The notes: a model not told the origin generated them from the sequence alone. Counted from the stretch's first letter, positions 1 to 6,912 are shown. The stretch is DNA of 8,576 bases from Sphingomonas sp. (GCA_030146605.1 JASLBO010000171.1:1-8576), one strand, 5' to 3'. Numbers and translations are program-made.

Positions 1-2111
1 GGCAGCGCGATTACGCGGTTACCGCCGCCACCGCCTTTGCGCCGCGACGGGCCGAAGGCGTTCCGAACATGCTTCTCGCCGAAGCCGGGACCGGCATCGG
101 CAAGACGCTCGGCTATCTCGCCCCGGCGTCGCTCTGGGCCGAGCGCGCCGAGGGCCCGGTCTGGGTATCGACCTTTACCAAGGCCCTGCAGCGCCAGCTC
201 GCGCACGAGGGCGAAAAGCTGTTCGGCGACCCCGAGACGCGCAAGAAACGAATCGTCACGCGAAAAGGGCGCGAGAATTATCTCTGCCTGCTCAATCTCG
301 AAGACGCGCTGCAGGGCGGCTTTGCAGGGCGCGCGGCGATCCTCGCGCAACTGGTTGCGCGCTGGGCGGCGTATAGCGCCGATGGCGACATGATCGGCGG
401 CGACTTGCCCGGCTGGCTGCCGACCTTGTTCCGCCGCAACGGCTCGACCGCGCTCACCGATCGCCGGGGCGAATGCATCTATGCCGGCTGCCCGCATTAT
501 CGGAAATGCTTCATCGAGCGTGCGGCCCGCGCCAGCGCCGAGGCCGATATCGTCATCGCCAATCACGCTTTGGTGATGGTCAATGCCGCGCGCGGGCGCG
601 AATCGGCGACGCGGCCGACGCGCTATGTGTTCGACGAGGGGCATCATCTGTTCGACGCGGCCGACGCGATGTTCTCGGCGGCGCTCACGGGGCAGGAGGC
701 GATCGAGATCCGGCGCTGGATCACCGGCCCCGAATCGGGATCGCGCGGCCGGCGGCGCGGCCTCGCGGCGCGGCTGTCCGACGTTGCGAGCTATGACGAG
801 GAAGGCGGCCGCGCCATCGTCGAGGCGGTCGACGCGGCGCGCGCGCTGCCCAGCGAAGGGTGGCTCCAGCGGCTGAACGAAGGCGAGCCCTTCGGCCCGG
901 TCGAGGCGCTGCTCGCCGCAGTACGCGGGCTGGTTTACGCACGCGACGTCAACGGCTCAGGCGATGCCGGCTACGGGCTCGAGACCGAACTCGCCGAACC
1001 CGACCCCGCTCTGGTCGAGGCGGCGGGACCCGCGGGCACGGCGCTCGACGCGCTCGTTCGCCCATTGGTCAAGCTGGGGCGCCGGCTCGAGGCCGTGCTT
1101 GCCGACGCACCGGACTGGATGGACGGCCCGGCGCGGGCGCGGATCGAAGGCGCGATCGCCTCGCTCGGCTGGCGCACCGAGACCGTCGGGGCATGGCTCG
1201 CCTTGATCGCGCGGATCGGCGGGCCGGCGGATCCCGAATATGTCGACTGGCTCGCGATCGATCGCGTCGAGGGCCGCGAATATGATGTCGGGCTCCACCG
1301 CCATTGGCTCGATCCGTCGAAGCCCTTCGCGAAGACCGTGCTCGAGCCGGCGCACGGGGCGGTGATCACCTCGGCGACCTTGCGTGCCGGCGGCGACTGG
1401 GACGTCGCCGAGGCGCGCACGGGCGCCGTCCATCTGCTGCGTCCGGCGCAGCGTTTCGAGGCAGTCAGCCCGTTCGATTATCCCGGCCAGGCCGAAGTGC
1501 TGATCGTCACCGACGTCAAGCGCGGCGACCTGCCCGCGCTCGCCAATGCCTATGCCCGGCTGGTGGTTGCCGCGGATGGCGGCACGCTGGGGCTGTTCAC
1601 GGCGATCCGGCGGCTGCGCGCGGTCCATGCGCGAGTCGCCGACCGGCTCGCGCGCGAGGGGCTGCCGCTGCTCGCCCAGCATGTCGATCCGATCGACACG
1701 GGCACTTTGGTGGACATTTTCCGCGACGATCCGCGCACTTCCCTCCTCGGAACCGATGCCCTGCGCGACGGCGTCGACGTCCCCGGCCATTCACTGCGGC
1801 TGGTGGTGATGGAGGGCGTTCCCTGGCCCAAGCCCAGCGTGCTCCACGCGGCGCGCCGGCTGGCGGGCGGCGGCACCGCTTATGACGACCGCATCGTCCG
1901 CGCCCGGCTGGCGCAGGCGTTCGGCCGGCTGATTCGCCGTGCCGACGATCGCGGCACCTTCGTCTTGCTCTCGGCGGCCAGTCCGTCGCGGCTGCTCGAC
2001 GCGTTCCCGCCCGGCACCCCGGTGGCGCGCGTCACGCTCGATGCGGCGGTGGCGCGGGTTCGGCTTTCCCTCGAGGGCCGATTGCGGCATGAGGCGCCCG
2101 CGAACGCCTGA
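1..2111 (+). CDS. dinG: DinG/XPD-family ATP-dependent DNA helicase (5' end missing)
   Basis: This is a superfamily 2 Fe-S helicase that unwinds DNA with ATP hydrolysis, probably in repair or in resolving blocked replication. The open frame enters from the left edge (first full codon at 3), so the start is outside the window; an in-frame ATG at 69 is too close to the Walker A motif to be the true start. Numbering from that ATG, I see Walker A AGTGIGKT (6-13), four cysteines placed for a 4Fe-4S cluster (73, 136, 141, 147), the DEGH box (189-192), the motif VITSATL (432-438), DGVDVPG (567-573) and motif VI QAFGRLIRR (616-624). It stops with TGA at 2109, 21 bases before the next gene, suggesting cotranscription. 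DinG versus YoaA type cannot be settled without the N-terminus. The family call is very secure; the exact symbol is less so. Confidence 0.93.
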   Translation, partial: QRDYAVTAATAFAPRRAEGVPNMLLAEAGTGIGKTLGYLAPASLWAERAEGPVWVSTFTKALQRQLAHEGEKLFGDPETRKKRIVTRKGRENYLCLLNLEDALQGGFAGRAAILAQLVARWAAYSADGDMIGGDLPGWLPTLFRRNGSTALTDRRGECIYAGCPHYRKCFIERAARASAEADIVIANHALVMVNAARGRESATRPTRYVFDEGHHLFDAADAMFSAALTGQEAIEIRRWITGPESGSRGRRRGLAARLSDVASYDEEGGRAIVEAVDAARALPSEGWLQRLNEGEPFGPVEALLAAVRGLVYARDVNGSGDAGYGLETELAEPDPALVEAAGPAGTALDALVRPLVKLGRRLEAVLADAPDWMDGPARARIEGAIASLGWRTETVGAWLALIARIGGPADPEYVDWLAIDRVEGREYDVGLHRHWLDPSKPFAKTVLEPAHGAVITSATLRAGGDWDVAEARTGAVHLLRPAQRFEAVSPFDYPGQAEVLIVTDVKRGDLPALANAYARLVVAADGGTLGLFTAIRRLRAVHARVADRLAREGLPLLAQHVDPIDTGTLVDIFRDDPRTSLLGTDALRDGVDVPGHSLRLVVMEGVPWPKPSVLHAARRLAGGGTAYDDRIVRARLAQAFGRLIRRADDRGTFVLLSAASPSRLLDAFPPGTPVARVTLDAAVARVRLSLEGRLRHEAPANA

Positions 2112-2132
2112 CGGCCTGACGGGAATGTAGTG

Positions 2133-2669
2133 ATGAAGACGCTCACGCTGCTGCGCCATGCCAAGTCGGGCTGGGACGATCCGGTCGCGCGCGATTTCGA
2201 TCGCCCGCTAAATCCCAAGGGCCAGCGCGCCGCGGCGATGGTCGGGCGCCACATGAAGTCGCTCGGGCTCGCCTTCGATCATGTCGTCGCCTCGCCGGCG
2301 GTACGGGTGGTCGAGACGCTCGACCATGTCGGCCAGGGCTATGGCAGCGATCTCGCGCCGGCCTGGGATCAGCGCATCTATCTCGCCTCGCCCGCGACCT
2401 TGCTCGACGTGGTGCACGATCTGCCCGCCGGGGCCGAACGCGTGCTGCTGACCGGGCACAATCCGGGGCTCGAGGAACTGGTATTGCTGCTGGTGCCGGG
2501 TGGCGGCGTGCTGCGCGAGCAGGCGGAGATCAAGTTTCCCACCGCGACGCTGGCGGAGATGACGTTCGAGCTGACCGATTGGGGCGAGGTGCGGCCGGGC
2601 GCCGCCACGCTCACCCGCTTCGTGCGCCCCCGCGATCTCGATCCCGGCCTCGGGCCCGATACGCCTTAG
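2133..2669 (+). CDS. sixA: SixA-like histidine phosphatase
   Basis: This is a member of the histidine phosphatase (phosphoglycerate-mutase-like) superfamily, of 178 residues, close in length to SixA, which removes phosphate from phosphohistidine on signalling or PTS proteins. The catalytic motif LLRHAKS is at residues 6-12 (nucleophile His9), Arg58 lies in SPAVR, and the second histidine is in TGHNPG (His109). I chose ATG at 2133 because the protein then starts MKTLTLLRHAKS directly. The GTG at 2130 would add one residue, and GGGA at 2121 is suitably placed for either start. It follows the helicase gene by 21 bases and probably shares its transcript. Its TAG stop overlaps the stop of the opposing merR-type gene. 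The substrate is unknown, and many SixA-like proteins in alphaproteobacteria have no proven target. Confidence 0.88.
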   Translation: MKTLTLLRHAKSGWDDPVARDFDRPLNPKGQRAAAMVGRHMKSLGLAFDHVVASPAVRVVETLDHVGQGYGSDLAPAWDQRIYLASPATLLDVVHDLPAGAERVLLTGHNPGLEELVLLLVPGGGVLREQAEIKFPTATLAEMTFELTDWGEVRPGAATLTRFVRPRDLDPGLGPDTP

Positions 2670-3004
2670 CCGCCATCCTCTTCGAGCGCCTTGACCAGCG
2701 AGTCGCGAACGGCGCGGAATGCCTCCGCACTGCTCCGGGTCGCCGTCCTGCTCGCCTTCTCCTCGGCGAGCAGCTTCTGCACGCCGCGGATCGTATAGCC
2801 CTCATCGGTGAGGAGCTGGTGGATCCGCCGCACCAGAGCGACGTCGTCGGGACGATAATAGCGGCGGTTGCCGGCGCGGGTCAGCGGGCGCAGCTGCGGA
2901 AACCGCGTCTCCCAGTACCTTAATATATGTTGTGGTCGACCGATTTCCTGCGCGAGTTCGCCGATGGTGCGGAGGGCGCCTGCCGCCTTCTCCGCGGGCG
3001 GCAT
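2666..3004 (-). CDS. Small MerR-family transcriptional regulator
   Basis: This protein of 112 residues consists almost entirely of a MerR-type DNA-binding domain. The winged helix-turn-helix runs from about residue 12 to 80 and includes ALRTIGELAQEIGRPQ, ILRYWETRFPQL and NRRYYRPDDVALVRRI. A short charged, helical tail (about 81-112) follows, and there is no effector-binding or metal-binding cysteine domain. The ATG at 3004 is preferred because GAGAGG at 3009-3014 lies four bases upstream and the gene then begins eight bases after ihfA; a longer open frame to 3199 runs through ihfA in another frame. The location right after ihfA is typical of alphaproteobacteria. The target genes are unknown; a DNA-binding role is secure from sequence, while sensing an inducer is doubtful given the missing domain. 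Three rare codons fall together at residues 27-29. Confidence 0.88.
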   Translation of the reverse strand: MPPAEKAAGALRTIGELAQEIGRPQHILRYWETRFPQLRPLTRAGNRRYYRPDDVALVRRIHQLLTDEGYTIRGVQKLLAEEKASRTATRSSAEAFRAVRDSLVKALEEDGG

Positions 3005-3014
3005 TCCGCCTCTC
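3005..3014 (-). promoter_or_regulatory. Ribosome binding site of the merR-type gene, inside the ihfA stop
   Basis: On the minus strand GAGAGGCGGA lies directly before the ATG at 3004. Its first bases overlap the ihfA TGA (3013-3015). This layout supports translational coupling between IHF alpha and the MerR protein and decides the start of the latter. Confidence 0.6.
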
Positions 3015-3312
3015 AGTTGCCTGCCACGATGCGGTCGCGCATCATCTGGCTGGCTCTGAAGGTGAGCACCCGGCGGGGTGCGATCGGCACTTCGACGCCG
3101 GTCTTGGGGTTGCGGCCGACGCGTTCGCCCTTGTCGCGCAGGATGAAGCTGCCGAACCCCGAGATCTTGACGTTCTCGCCCTTGGAAAGCGCTCCGCACA
3201 TGTGCGACAGGATCTGCTCGACGAGGCGGGCAGCATCGGCGCGCGACAGACCCACTTCGCGATGCAGCGATTCGGCCAAATCTGCCCTGGTCAGCGTGCC
3301 CGCAGCCGGCAT
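3013..3312 (-). CDS. ihfA: Integration host factor subunit alpha
   Basis: This is the alpha subunit of IHF, a nucleoid protein that forms a heterodimer with IHF beta (encoded elsewhere) and bends DNA sharply at specific sites in promoters, origins and recombination sites. The 99-residue length is normal. The HU/IHF fold is visible: N-terminal helices with [28 protein letters not shown] (about 8-35), the GFGSFILRD segment (52-60), and the DNA-intercalating arm GRNPKTG with Pro69. Assignment to alpha rather than beta or HU rests on the sequence of the arm and C-terminus and on the fabH-ihfA-merR neighbourhood seen in alphaproteobacteria. Translation starts at ATG 3312, with GGGGGA nine bases upstream. 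The 113-base gap after fabH carries a plausible promoter of its own. The MerR gene follows eight bases downstream. Confidence 0.95.
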   Translation of the reverse strand: MPAAGTLTRADLAESLHREVGLSRADAARLVEQILSHMCGALSKGENVKISGFGSFILRDKGERVGRNPKTGVEVPIAPRRVLTFRASQMMRDRIVAGN

Positions 3313-3321
3313 GTCGGCAAA

Positions 3322-3327
3322 TCCCCC
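3322..3327 (-). promoter_or_regulatory. Ribosome binding site of ihfA
   Basis: The minus strand reads GGGGGA here, nine bases before the ATG at 3312. It is the only good purine-rich stretch near the start and supports the [13 protein letters not shown]-terminus. Confidence 0.6.
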
Positions 3328-3349
3328 AATTAATCCATGTTCAGACTGG

Positions 3350-3377
3350 ATCGTACCAGATTGTCTTCATGTCGCAA
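3350..3377 (-). promoter_or_regulatory. Putative sigma-70-type promoter for ihfA-merR
   Basis: On the minus strand TTGCGA (3372-3377) and TACGAT (3350-3355) are separated by 16 bases, giving a predicted transcript start near 3343 and a leader of about 30 bases that contains the ihfA ribosome binding site. The match is moderate and alphaproteobacterial -10 boxes are variable, so this is a prediction. It would allow ihfA and the MerR gene to be expressed apart from rpmF-plsX-fabH. Confidence 0.4.
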
Positions 3378-3389
3378 ACTACAACATTC

Positions 3390-3402
3390 CGTTACGGTAA
3401 CG
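3390..3402. repeat. Perfect inverted repeat CGTTAC-N-GTAACG between fabH and ihfA
   Basis: The two six-base arms (3390-3395 and 3397-3402) are perfect reverse complements around one base. The element sits 12 bases upstream of the putative -35 box of the ihfA promoter and 24 bases after the fabH stop. No T-run follows, so it is unlikely to be an intrinsic terminator, and one base is too small for an RNA loop with the full stem. A dimeric regulator's operator is the more natural reading, but the regulator is unknown. Confidence 0.5.
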
Positions 3403-3416
3403 ACTCGATACTCGTT
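3399..3416. repeat. Second, overlapping inverted repeat (AACGA/TCGTT)
   Basis: Arms at 3399-3403 and 3412-3416 are reverse complements with eight bases between them. The inner arm shares 3399-3402 with the CGTTAC/GTAACG repeat, so the two structures could not form at once. Five-base arms may occur by chance, so confidence is limited. Confidence 0.35.
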
Positions 3417-3426
3417 CTGACACATT

Positions 3427-4398
3427 TCAGAAACGTACGACCGCAGCGCCCCATGTGAAGCCCCCGCCCATCGCCTCGAGCACGATGAGGTCGCCTTGCT
3501 TGATTCGGCCGTCGCGGACCGCGGTGTCGAGCGCGAGCGGCACCGACGCGGCGGAGGTATTGGCGTGCTGGTCCACCGTCACCACCACCTTTTCGGGCGC
3601 GAGGCCCAATTTGCGCGCGGTTGCGTCGAGAATGCGGGCATTGGCCTGATGCGGGACGACCCAGTCGACCTCGGCGGACGAGAGGCCGGCCGCCCCGAGC
3701 GACTCGGTCATCACCGCGGCGAGGTTGACCACGGCGTGGCGAAACACCTCGCGGCCCTTCATCCGGAGTTTGCCGACGGTGCCGGTGGTCGAGGGGCCGC
3801 CGTCGACATAGAGCAAGTCGTTGTGCCGGCCGTCGGCGTGGAGCCTCGTCGCGAGGATGCCGCGGCCGCCCTGGTCCGCGCTTTCCTGCCCTTCGAGCAC
3901 GATCGCGCCGGCGCCGTCGCCGAACAGCACGCAGGTCGCACGGTCTTCCCAGTCGAGGATGCGGCTGAAGGTCTCGGCGCCGATCACCAATGCGCGCTTG
4001 TGGGCGCCCGCGCGAATCATCGAATCGGCAACCTGCAGCGCATACAGGAAGCCTGAGCACACCGCGGCGACGTCGAACGCGACGCAATCGTTGACCCCGA
4101 GCGCTGTCTGCACGCGAGTCGCACTTGCCGGGAAGGTCTGGTCGGGGGTGGCGGTGGCGAGCACGATCAGGTCGATGCTGGTCGCCTCTACCCCGGCCGA
4201 TTCGAGCGCGGCGCGCGCGGCGGCGGTCGCCAGCGTGCTCGTCGTCTCGTCATCCCCGGCGATGTGGCGGAAGCGGATGCCGGTACGCTCGACGATCCAC
4301 TCGTCGGTGGTGTCGACGCGCTCCGCCAGCTCCGCATTCGAAACGCGCCGTTCCGGCAGCGACGAGCCGGTACCAATAATCACCGAACGCAGGGTCAC
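3427..4398 (-). CDS. fabH: Beta-ketoacyl-ACP synthase III (FabH)
   Basis: FabH starts type II fatty-acid synthesis by condensing acetyl-CoA (or another short acyl-CoA) with malonyl-ACP in the cytosol. The 323-residue length is typical. The thiolase-fold catalytic triad is intact: Cys114 in [11 protein letters not shown], His250 in VPHQAN and Asn280 in HANTSAAS. The N-terminal [14 protein letters not shown] (31-44) and the glycine-rich GGGFTWGA near the C-terminus are also characteristic. The start is GTG at 4398, which overlaps the plsX TGA within the four bases GTGA, so translation is probably coupled to plsX. The next gene, ihfA, begins 114 bases later behind its own apparent promoter. Acyl-chain preference cannot be read with certainty from sequence, but nothing is missing for activity. 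Confidence 0.97.
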   Translation of the reverse strand: MTLRSVIIGTGSSLPERRVSNAELAERVDTTDEWIVERTGIRFRHIAGDDETTSTLATAAARAALESAGVEATSIDLIVLATATPDQTFPASATRVQTALGVNDCVAFDVAAVCSGFLYALQVADSMIRAGAHKRALVIGAETFSRILDWEDRATCVLFGDGAGAIVLEGQESADQGGRGILATRLHADGRHNDLLYVDGGPSTTGTVGKLRMKGREVFRHAVVNLAAVMTESLGAAGLSSAEVDWVVPHQANARILDATARKLGLAPEKVVVTVDQHANTSAASVPLALDTAVRDGRIKQGDLIVLEAMGGGFTWGAAVVRF

Positions 4399-5426
4399 GC
4401 AGCCTTTGCCTCGAAATTCCCGAGATCCTCGGCGATTCGCCGATTGAGGTCGTCGCGCAGCATCTTCGCGGCGAAGCCGATGGCGGTGTCTACCCCCACT
4501 TCGTTCGCGCTGCCATGGCTCTTCACGACGATGCCGTTGAGCCCGAGGAAGATCGCGCCATTGTGATTGTTGGGGTCGAGATGGGTGCGCAGCAATTCGG
4601 TGGCGGGGCGCGAGATCAGGAAGCCGATCTTGGAACGGGTCGAGCTGGAGAACGCCCGCTTGAGCAGATCGGCGACGAAGCGCGCGGTGCCTTCGATCGT
4701 CTTCAAGGCGATATTGCCGGCAAAGCCGTCGCAGACGATCACGTCGACTTCGCCGCGCGATAGCTTGTTGCCCTCGATAAAGCCCTTGAAATCGAGCCGG
4801 AGATGCGTCGCGGCGCGCAGCTCGGCGGCGGCCTCGCGGATATTGTCGGTGCCCTTCATCTCCTCGGTGCCGATATTGAGGAGCGCGACTCGCGGATTTT
4901 CGAGGTCGAGCGCGATACGGGCATAGGCCGCGCCCATCACCGCGAACTGAACGAGGTTCCGCGCATCGACTTCGGTATTGGCGCCGAGATCGAGCATCAC
5001 GGTGTCGTTCTCGCCCAGGGTCGGCATCAAGGCGGCGAGCGCCGGACGGTCGATGCCCGGCATGGTGCGGAGCGACAGCTTGGCCATCGCCATCAACGCA
5101 CCGGTATTGCCCGAGGACACCGCGGCGCCGGCGCGGCCCTTTTTCACCATGTCGATGGCGATCCCCATCGACGTGGTCTTGGCGCGGCGAATCGCGGCGC
5201 TGGGCTTTTCGTCGGACGCGACGACGCCGGCTGCGTGGACGATCTCCGACGCGGCGGTGAGATTGGGGTGGCTCTGCAGCCCCTCGCGGATCTGCGCCTC
5301 ATCGCCGACGAGGATGAACTCCATCCCCTCGAAGCGACGGCGCGCACGCGCCACCCCGGCGAGCATGACCGCAATCCCTTCGTCGCCGCCCATGGCGTCG
5401 ACGGCGATTCGCATGGGATTGGTCAT
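4395..5426 (-). CDS. plsX: Phosphate acyltransferase PlsX
   Basis: PlsX converts acyl-ACP and phosphate to acyl-phosphate, the donor used by PlsY to acylate glycerol-3-phosphate in the first step of phospholipid synthesis; it acts at the inner face of the membrane. The 343 residues cover the whole family length. Characteristic segments are [11 protein letters not shown] (7-17), SSGNTGA (104-110), NIGTEEMKG (184-192), FKGFIEGN (213-220), VCDGFAGN (231-238) and the C-terminal [20 protein letters not shown] (286-305). I use ATG 5426; a second in-frame ATG at 5414 begins [11 protein letters not shown] and is a possible alternative, though GGGAA nine bases before the first fits it. It lies 29 bases after rpmF and overlaps fabH by four bases, so the three form one operon. 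Confidence 0.97.
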   Translation of the reverse strand: MTNPMRIAVDAMGGDEGIAVMLAGVARARRRFEGMEFILVGDEAQIREGLQSHPNLTAASEIVHAAGVVASDEKPSAAIRRAKTTSMGIAIDMVKKGRAGAAVSSGNTGALMAMAKLSLRTMPGIDRPALAALMPTLGENDTVMLDLGANTEVDARNLVQFAVMGAAYARIALDLENPRVALLNIGTEEMKGTDNIREAAAELRAATHLRLDFKGFIEGNKLSRGEVDVIVCDGFAGNIALKTIEGTARFVADLLKRAFSSSTRSKIGFLISRPATELLRTHLDPNNHNGAIFLGLNGIVVKSHGSANEVGVDTAIGFAAKMLRDDLNRRIAEDLGNFEAKAA

Positions 5427-5455
5427 GCCGGCAGGTTCCCGGTGGCGTGCGTGGC

Positions 5456-5635
5456 TCAGCCCTCGGCGGAGACGATCTCGCGACCGTTATAATGGCCGCA
5501 AGCTACGCACAGATTGTGCGGGCGCTTCAGTTCGCCGCAGTTCGAGCATTCCTGGAATGCGGCGACGGTGAGCGAATCGTGCGACCGGCGCATGCCACGC
5601 CGCGACGGCGAGGTCTTTCTCTTGGGAACGGCCAT
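5456..5635 (-). CDS. rpmF: 50S ribosomal protein L32
   Basis: This short gene encodes a 59-residue protein starting [20 protein letters not shown], the classic L32 N-terminus, a basic tail that reaches into the large ribosomal subunit. Two CxxC pairs (Cys30/Cys33 and Cys43/Cys46) form a zinc site, so this is the zinc-binding form rather than the cysteine-free paralogue found in some bacteria. The ATG at 5635 is preceded by AAAGGTG about seven bases upstream. The gene opens a minus-strand operon with plsX (29-base gap) and fabH; rpmF next to plsX-fabH is a widely conserved arrangement that ties ribosome production to membrane-lipid synthesis. Identification is secure despite the small size. 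Confidence 0.97.
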   Translation of the reverse strand: MAVPKRKTSPSRRGMRRSHDSLTVAAFQECSNCGELKRPHNLCVACGHYNGREIVSAEG

Positions 5636-5662
5636 TGAGGCACCTTTACGAAGACACGTGAA

Positions 5663-5698
5663 TCAAGTCGCGATACGCCCGCGTCGGTGTCCGGGCAA
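5663..5698 (-). promoter_or_regulatory. Putative proximal promoter of the rpmF operon
   Basis: The minus strand has TTGCCC (5693-5698), 17 bases, then TATCGC (5670-5675), predicting a start near 5663 and a leader of about 27 bases before rpmF. The spacing is ideal, the hexamers only fair. It competes with a second candidate further upstream at 5759-5786. Confidence 0.35.
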
Positions 5699-5704
5699 GC
5701 GACG

Positions 5705-5732
5705 GTTGGAGCCGGCCGCCCGCCGGACCAAC
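5705..5732 (-). other. Possible leader hairpin upstream of rpmF
   Basis: GTTGG (5705-5709) and CCAAC (5728-5732) pair as an outer stem; CCGG at 5712-5715 and 5723-5726 pair as an inner stem, with a small bulge between and a seven-base loop. It would fall in the rpmF leader only if transcription begins at the distal promoter. Such structures are frequent by chance in GC-rich DNA, so its role is unproven. Confidence 0.3.
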
Positions 5733-5758
5733 AGGGCAGGTCACGAAGCGAGGCCGCG

Positions 5759-5786
5759 CGTATACCGATTCTTGCCCGACTTGCAA
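5759..5786 (-). promoter_or_regulatory. Putative distal promoter of the rpmF operon
   Basis: On the minus strand TTGCAA (5781-5786), 16 bases, then TATACG (5759-5764). The transcript would start near 5752, leaving a leader of about 117 bases. The -10 box is the best in this divergent region, and both hexamers sit in short palindromes (CTTGCAAG and GTATAC). No equally good promoter for the plus-strand MAPEG gene was found. Confidence 0.4.
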
Positions 5787-5826
5787 GGGCGTGGCACGTG
5801 TCGGCAGTTCCAATTGGGGGTCATGC

Positions 5827-6228
5827 ATGTTTTTCCTGCCCGTCGCACTCGTTACTGCCGGCGCCGCCGCGCTGCTCAACTTCTGGCTCGGGCTGCGCGT
5901 CAGCCGGCTGCGAATCTCCGAGAAGATCATGGTCGGCGACGGTGGCAATCCGCGGCTGATCGCGCGGATGCGCGCCCAGCTCAACTTCGTCGAATATGCG
6001 CCGATCGTGCTGATCCTGATCGCGCTGATCGAACTCGCACGCGGCACCCAGGCCTGGCTGTGGGGAGTCGCACTGCTCTTCATCGTCGCGCGCGTGCTGC
6101 ATGCCTTCGGGATGGACGGCTGGAGGCCGGGCCGGATGATCGGCATCGCGCTGACGATGCTGACGATGCTCGGCCTTGCCGCCTATGCCGTCTTTCTCGG
6201 CTATTCCGGGCTCAATCCGCTGCGCTGA
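5827..6228 (+). CDS. MAPEG-family integral membrane protein
   Basis: This protein of 133 residues belongs to the MAPEG family (membrane-associated proteins in eicosanoid and glutathione metabolism). Four hydrophobic segments are seen, about residues 3-24, 56-72, 74-93 and 105-126. The family signature RMRAQLNFVEYAP (47-59) lies at the start of the second, and ARVLHAFG (88-95) ends the third. Bacterial members are mostly of unknown function; some have glutathione transferase or peroxidase activity, so a role in detoxifying lipophilic compounds is only an inference. I chose ATG 5827 because GGGGG (5816-5820) is six bases upstream and the protein then begins inside its first membrane segment. 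It is divergent from rpmF, and its last 17 bases overlap the 3' end of the opposing hydrolase gene. Confidence 0.9.
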   Translation: MFFLPVALVTAGAAALLNFWLGLRVSRLRISEKIMVGDGGNPRLIARMRAQLNFVEYAPIVLILIALIELARGTQAWLWGVALLFIVARVLHAFGMDGWRPGRMIGIALTMLTMLGLAAYAVFLGYSGLNPLR

Positions 6229-6877
6229 GCACCGCATCGCCCACGAACGGATTTGTCCGCCGCTCGTGGGCGAAGTTGCTCGGCTGGCCGTGGCCGGGGA
6301 CGAACACCGTGTCGTCGCCCAATGGCCATAGCTTGCCGGTGATCGCGTCGATCAGGTCCTGGTGGTTGCTCCTGGGGAAATCGGTGCGCCCGATCGATCC
6401 CTGGAACAGCACGTCGCCGACCAGCGCCAGCTTCGACGGCGCGTGGTGGAAGACGACATGCCCCGGCGTGTGGCCCGGGCAATGATAGACGTCGAGCGCC
6501 AGCGCGCCGACCGTCACCGTGTCGCCGTCGACCAGCCAGCGATCGGGTTCGAACGGCGTTCCGATCATGCCATATTTGTGGCCGTCCTCCGCGAGCCGGT
6601 CGATCCAGAAGCGGTCGGCTTCGTGCGGCCCTTCGATCGGCACGCCGAGCTCGGCGGCGAATGCACCCGCGCTGCCGCAATGGTCGATATGGCCATGGGT
6701 CACGAGGATCTTCTCGATCGTGACGCCCTGCTGCTGCGCCGCCGCGCGCAGCCGATCGAGATCGCCGCCCGGATCGACGAATGCACCGCGCATTGTGCCG
6801 GTGCACCAGAGCAGGCTGCAATTCTGCTGGAGCGGCGTGACGGGGACGATCGCCACCCGCATCGGAGGATTGGACAT
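6212..6877 (-). CDS. Glyoxalase II-like metallo-beta-lactamase-fold hydrolase
   Basis: This is a 221-residue hydrolase of the metallo-beta-lactamase fold, closest in layout to YcbL and other type I/II glyoxalase-II-like enzymes that hydrolyse thioesters with two metal ions. The metal site is complete: HGHIDH (61-66), His136 in CPGHTPGH, Asp155 in LVGD, and His196 in PGHG. The conserved opening VPVTPLQQNCSLLW and DPGGD (35-39) fit this group. ATG 6877 is chosen from alignment with the family; the frame is open to an ATG at 6952, which would add 25 residues, and an ATG at 6862 is also possible. No clear ribosome binding site precedes any of them. The physiological substrate is not known; S-lactoylglutathione or related thioesters are plausible. 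Confidence 0.9.
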   Translation of the reverse strand: MSNPPMRVAIVPVTPLQQNCSLLWCTGTMRGAFVDPGGDLDRLRAAAQQQGVTIEKILVTHGHIDHCGSAGAFAAELGVPIEGPHEADRFWIDRLAEDGHKYGMIGTPFEPDRWLVDGDTVTVGALALDVYHCPGHTPGHVVFHHAPSKLALVGDVLFQGSIGRTDFPRSNHQDLIDAITGKLWPLGDDTVFVPGHGQPSNFAHERRTNPFVGDAVLSAAD

Positions 6878-6912
6878 GCCCGGCAGATAGAGGGCGGTGC
6901 CGGTCGCGACAA
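6877..6912 (-). promoter_or_regulatory. Weak promoter candidate of the hydrolase gene
   Basis: The minus strand has TTGTCG (6907-6912), 17 bases, then TATCTG (6884-6889). The predicted transcript start falls at or near 6877, which is the A of the chosen ATG. The hexamers are poor matches, so this is tentative. Confidence 0.2.

Noticed and set aside
957..1790. A minus-strand open frame of 277 codons inside the helicase gene
   Set aside because: It has no recognisable motif, and the helicase motifs on the plus strand are unbroken across the same stretch.
3005..3199. A GTG-started N-terminal extension of the MerR protein
   Set aside because: It would run through most of ihfA in another frame; the extension is Arg/Gln-rich with no family match, whereas ATG 3004 has a good ribosome binding site.
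3384..3430. An intrinsic terminator after fabH
   Set aside because: The inverted repeats there have short stems and no following T-run on the minus strand.
5659..5672. A possible IHF binding site upstream of rpmF
   Set aside because: AATCAA fits the first half of the IHF consensus, but the required TTR after four bases is absent.
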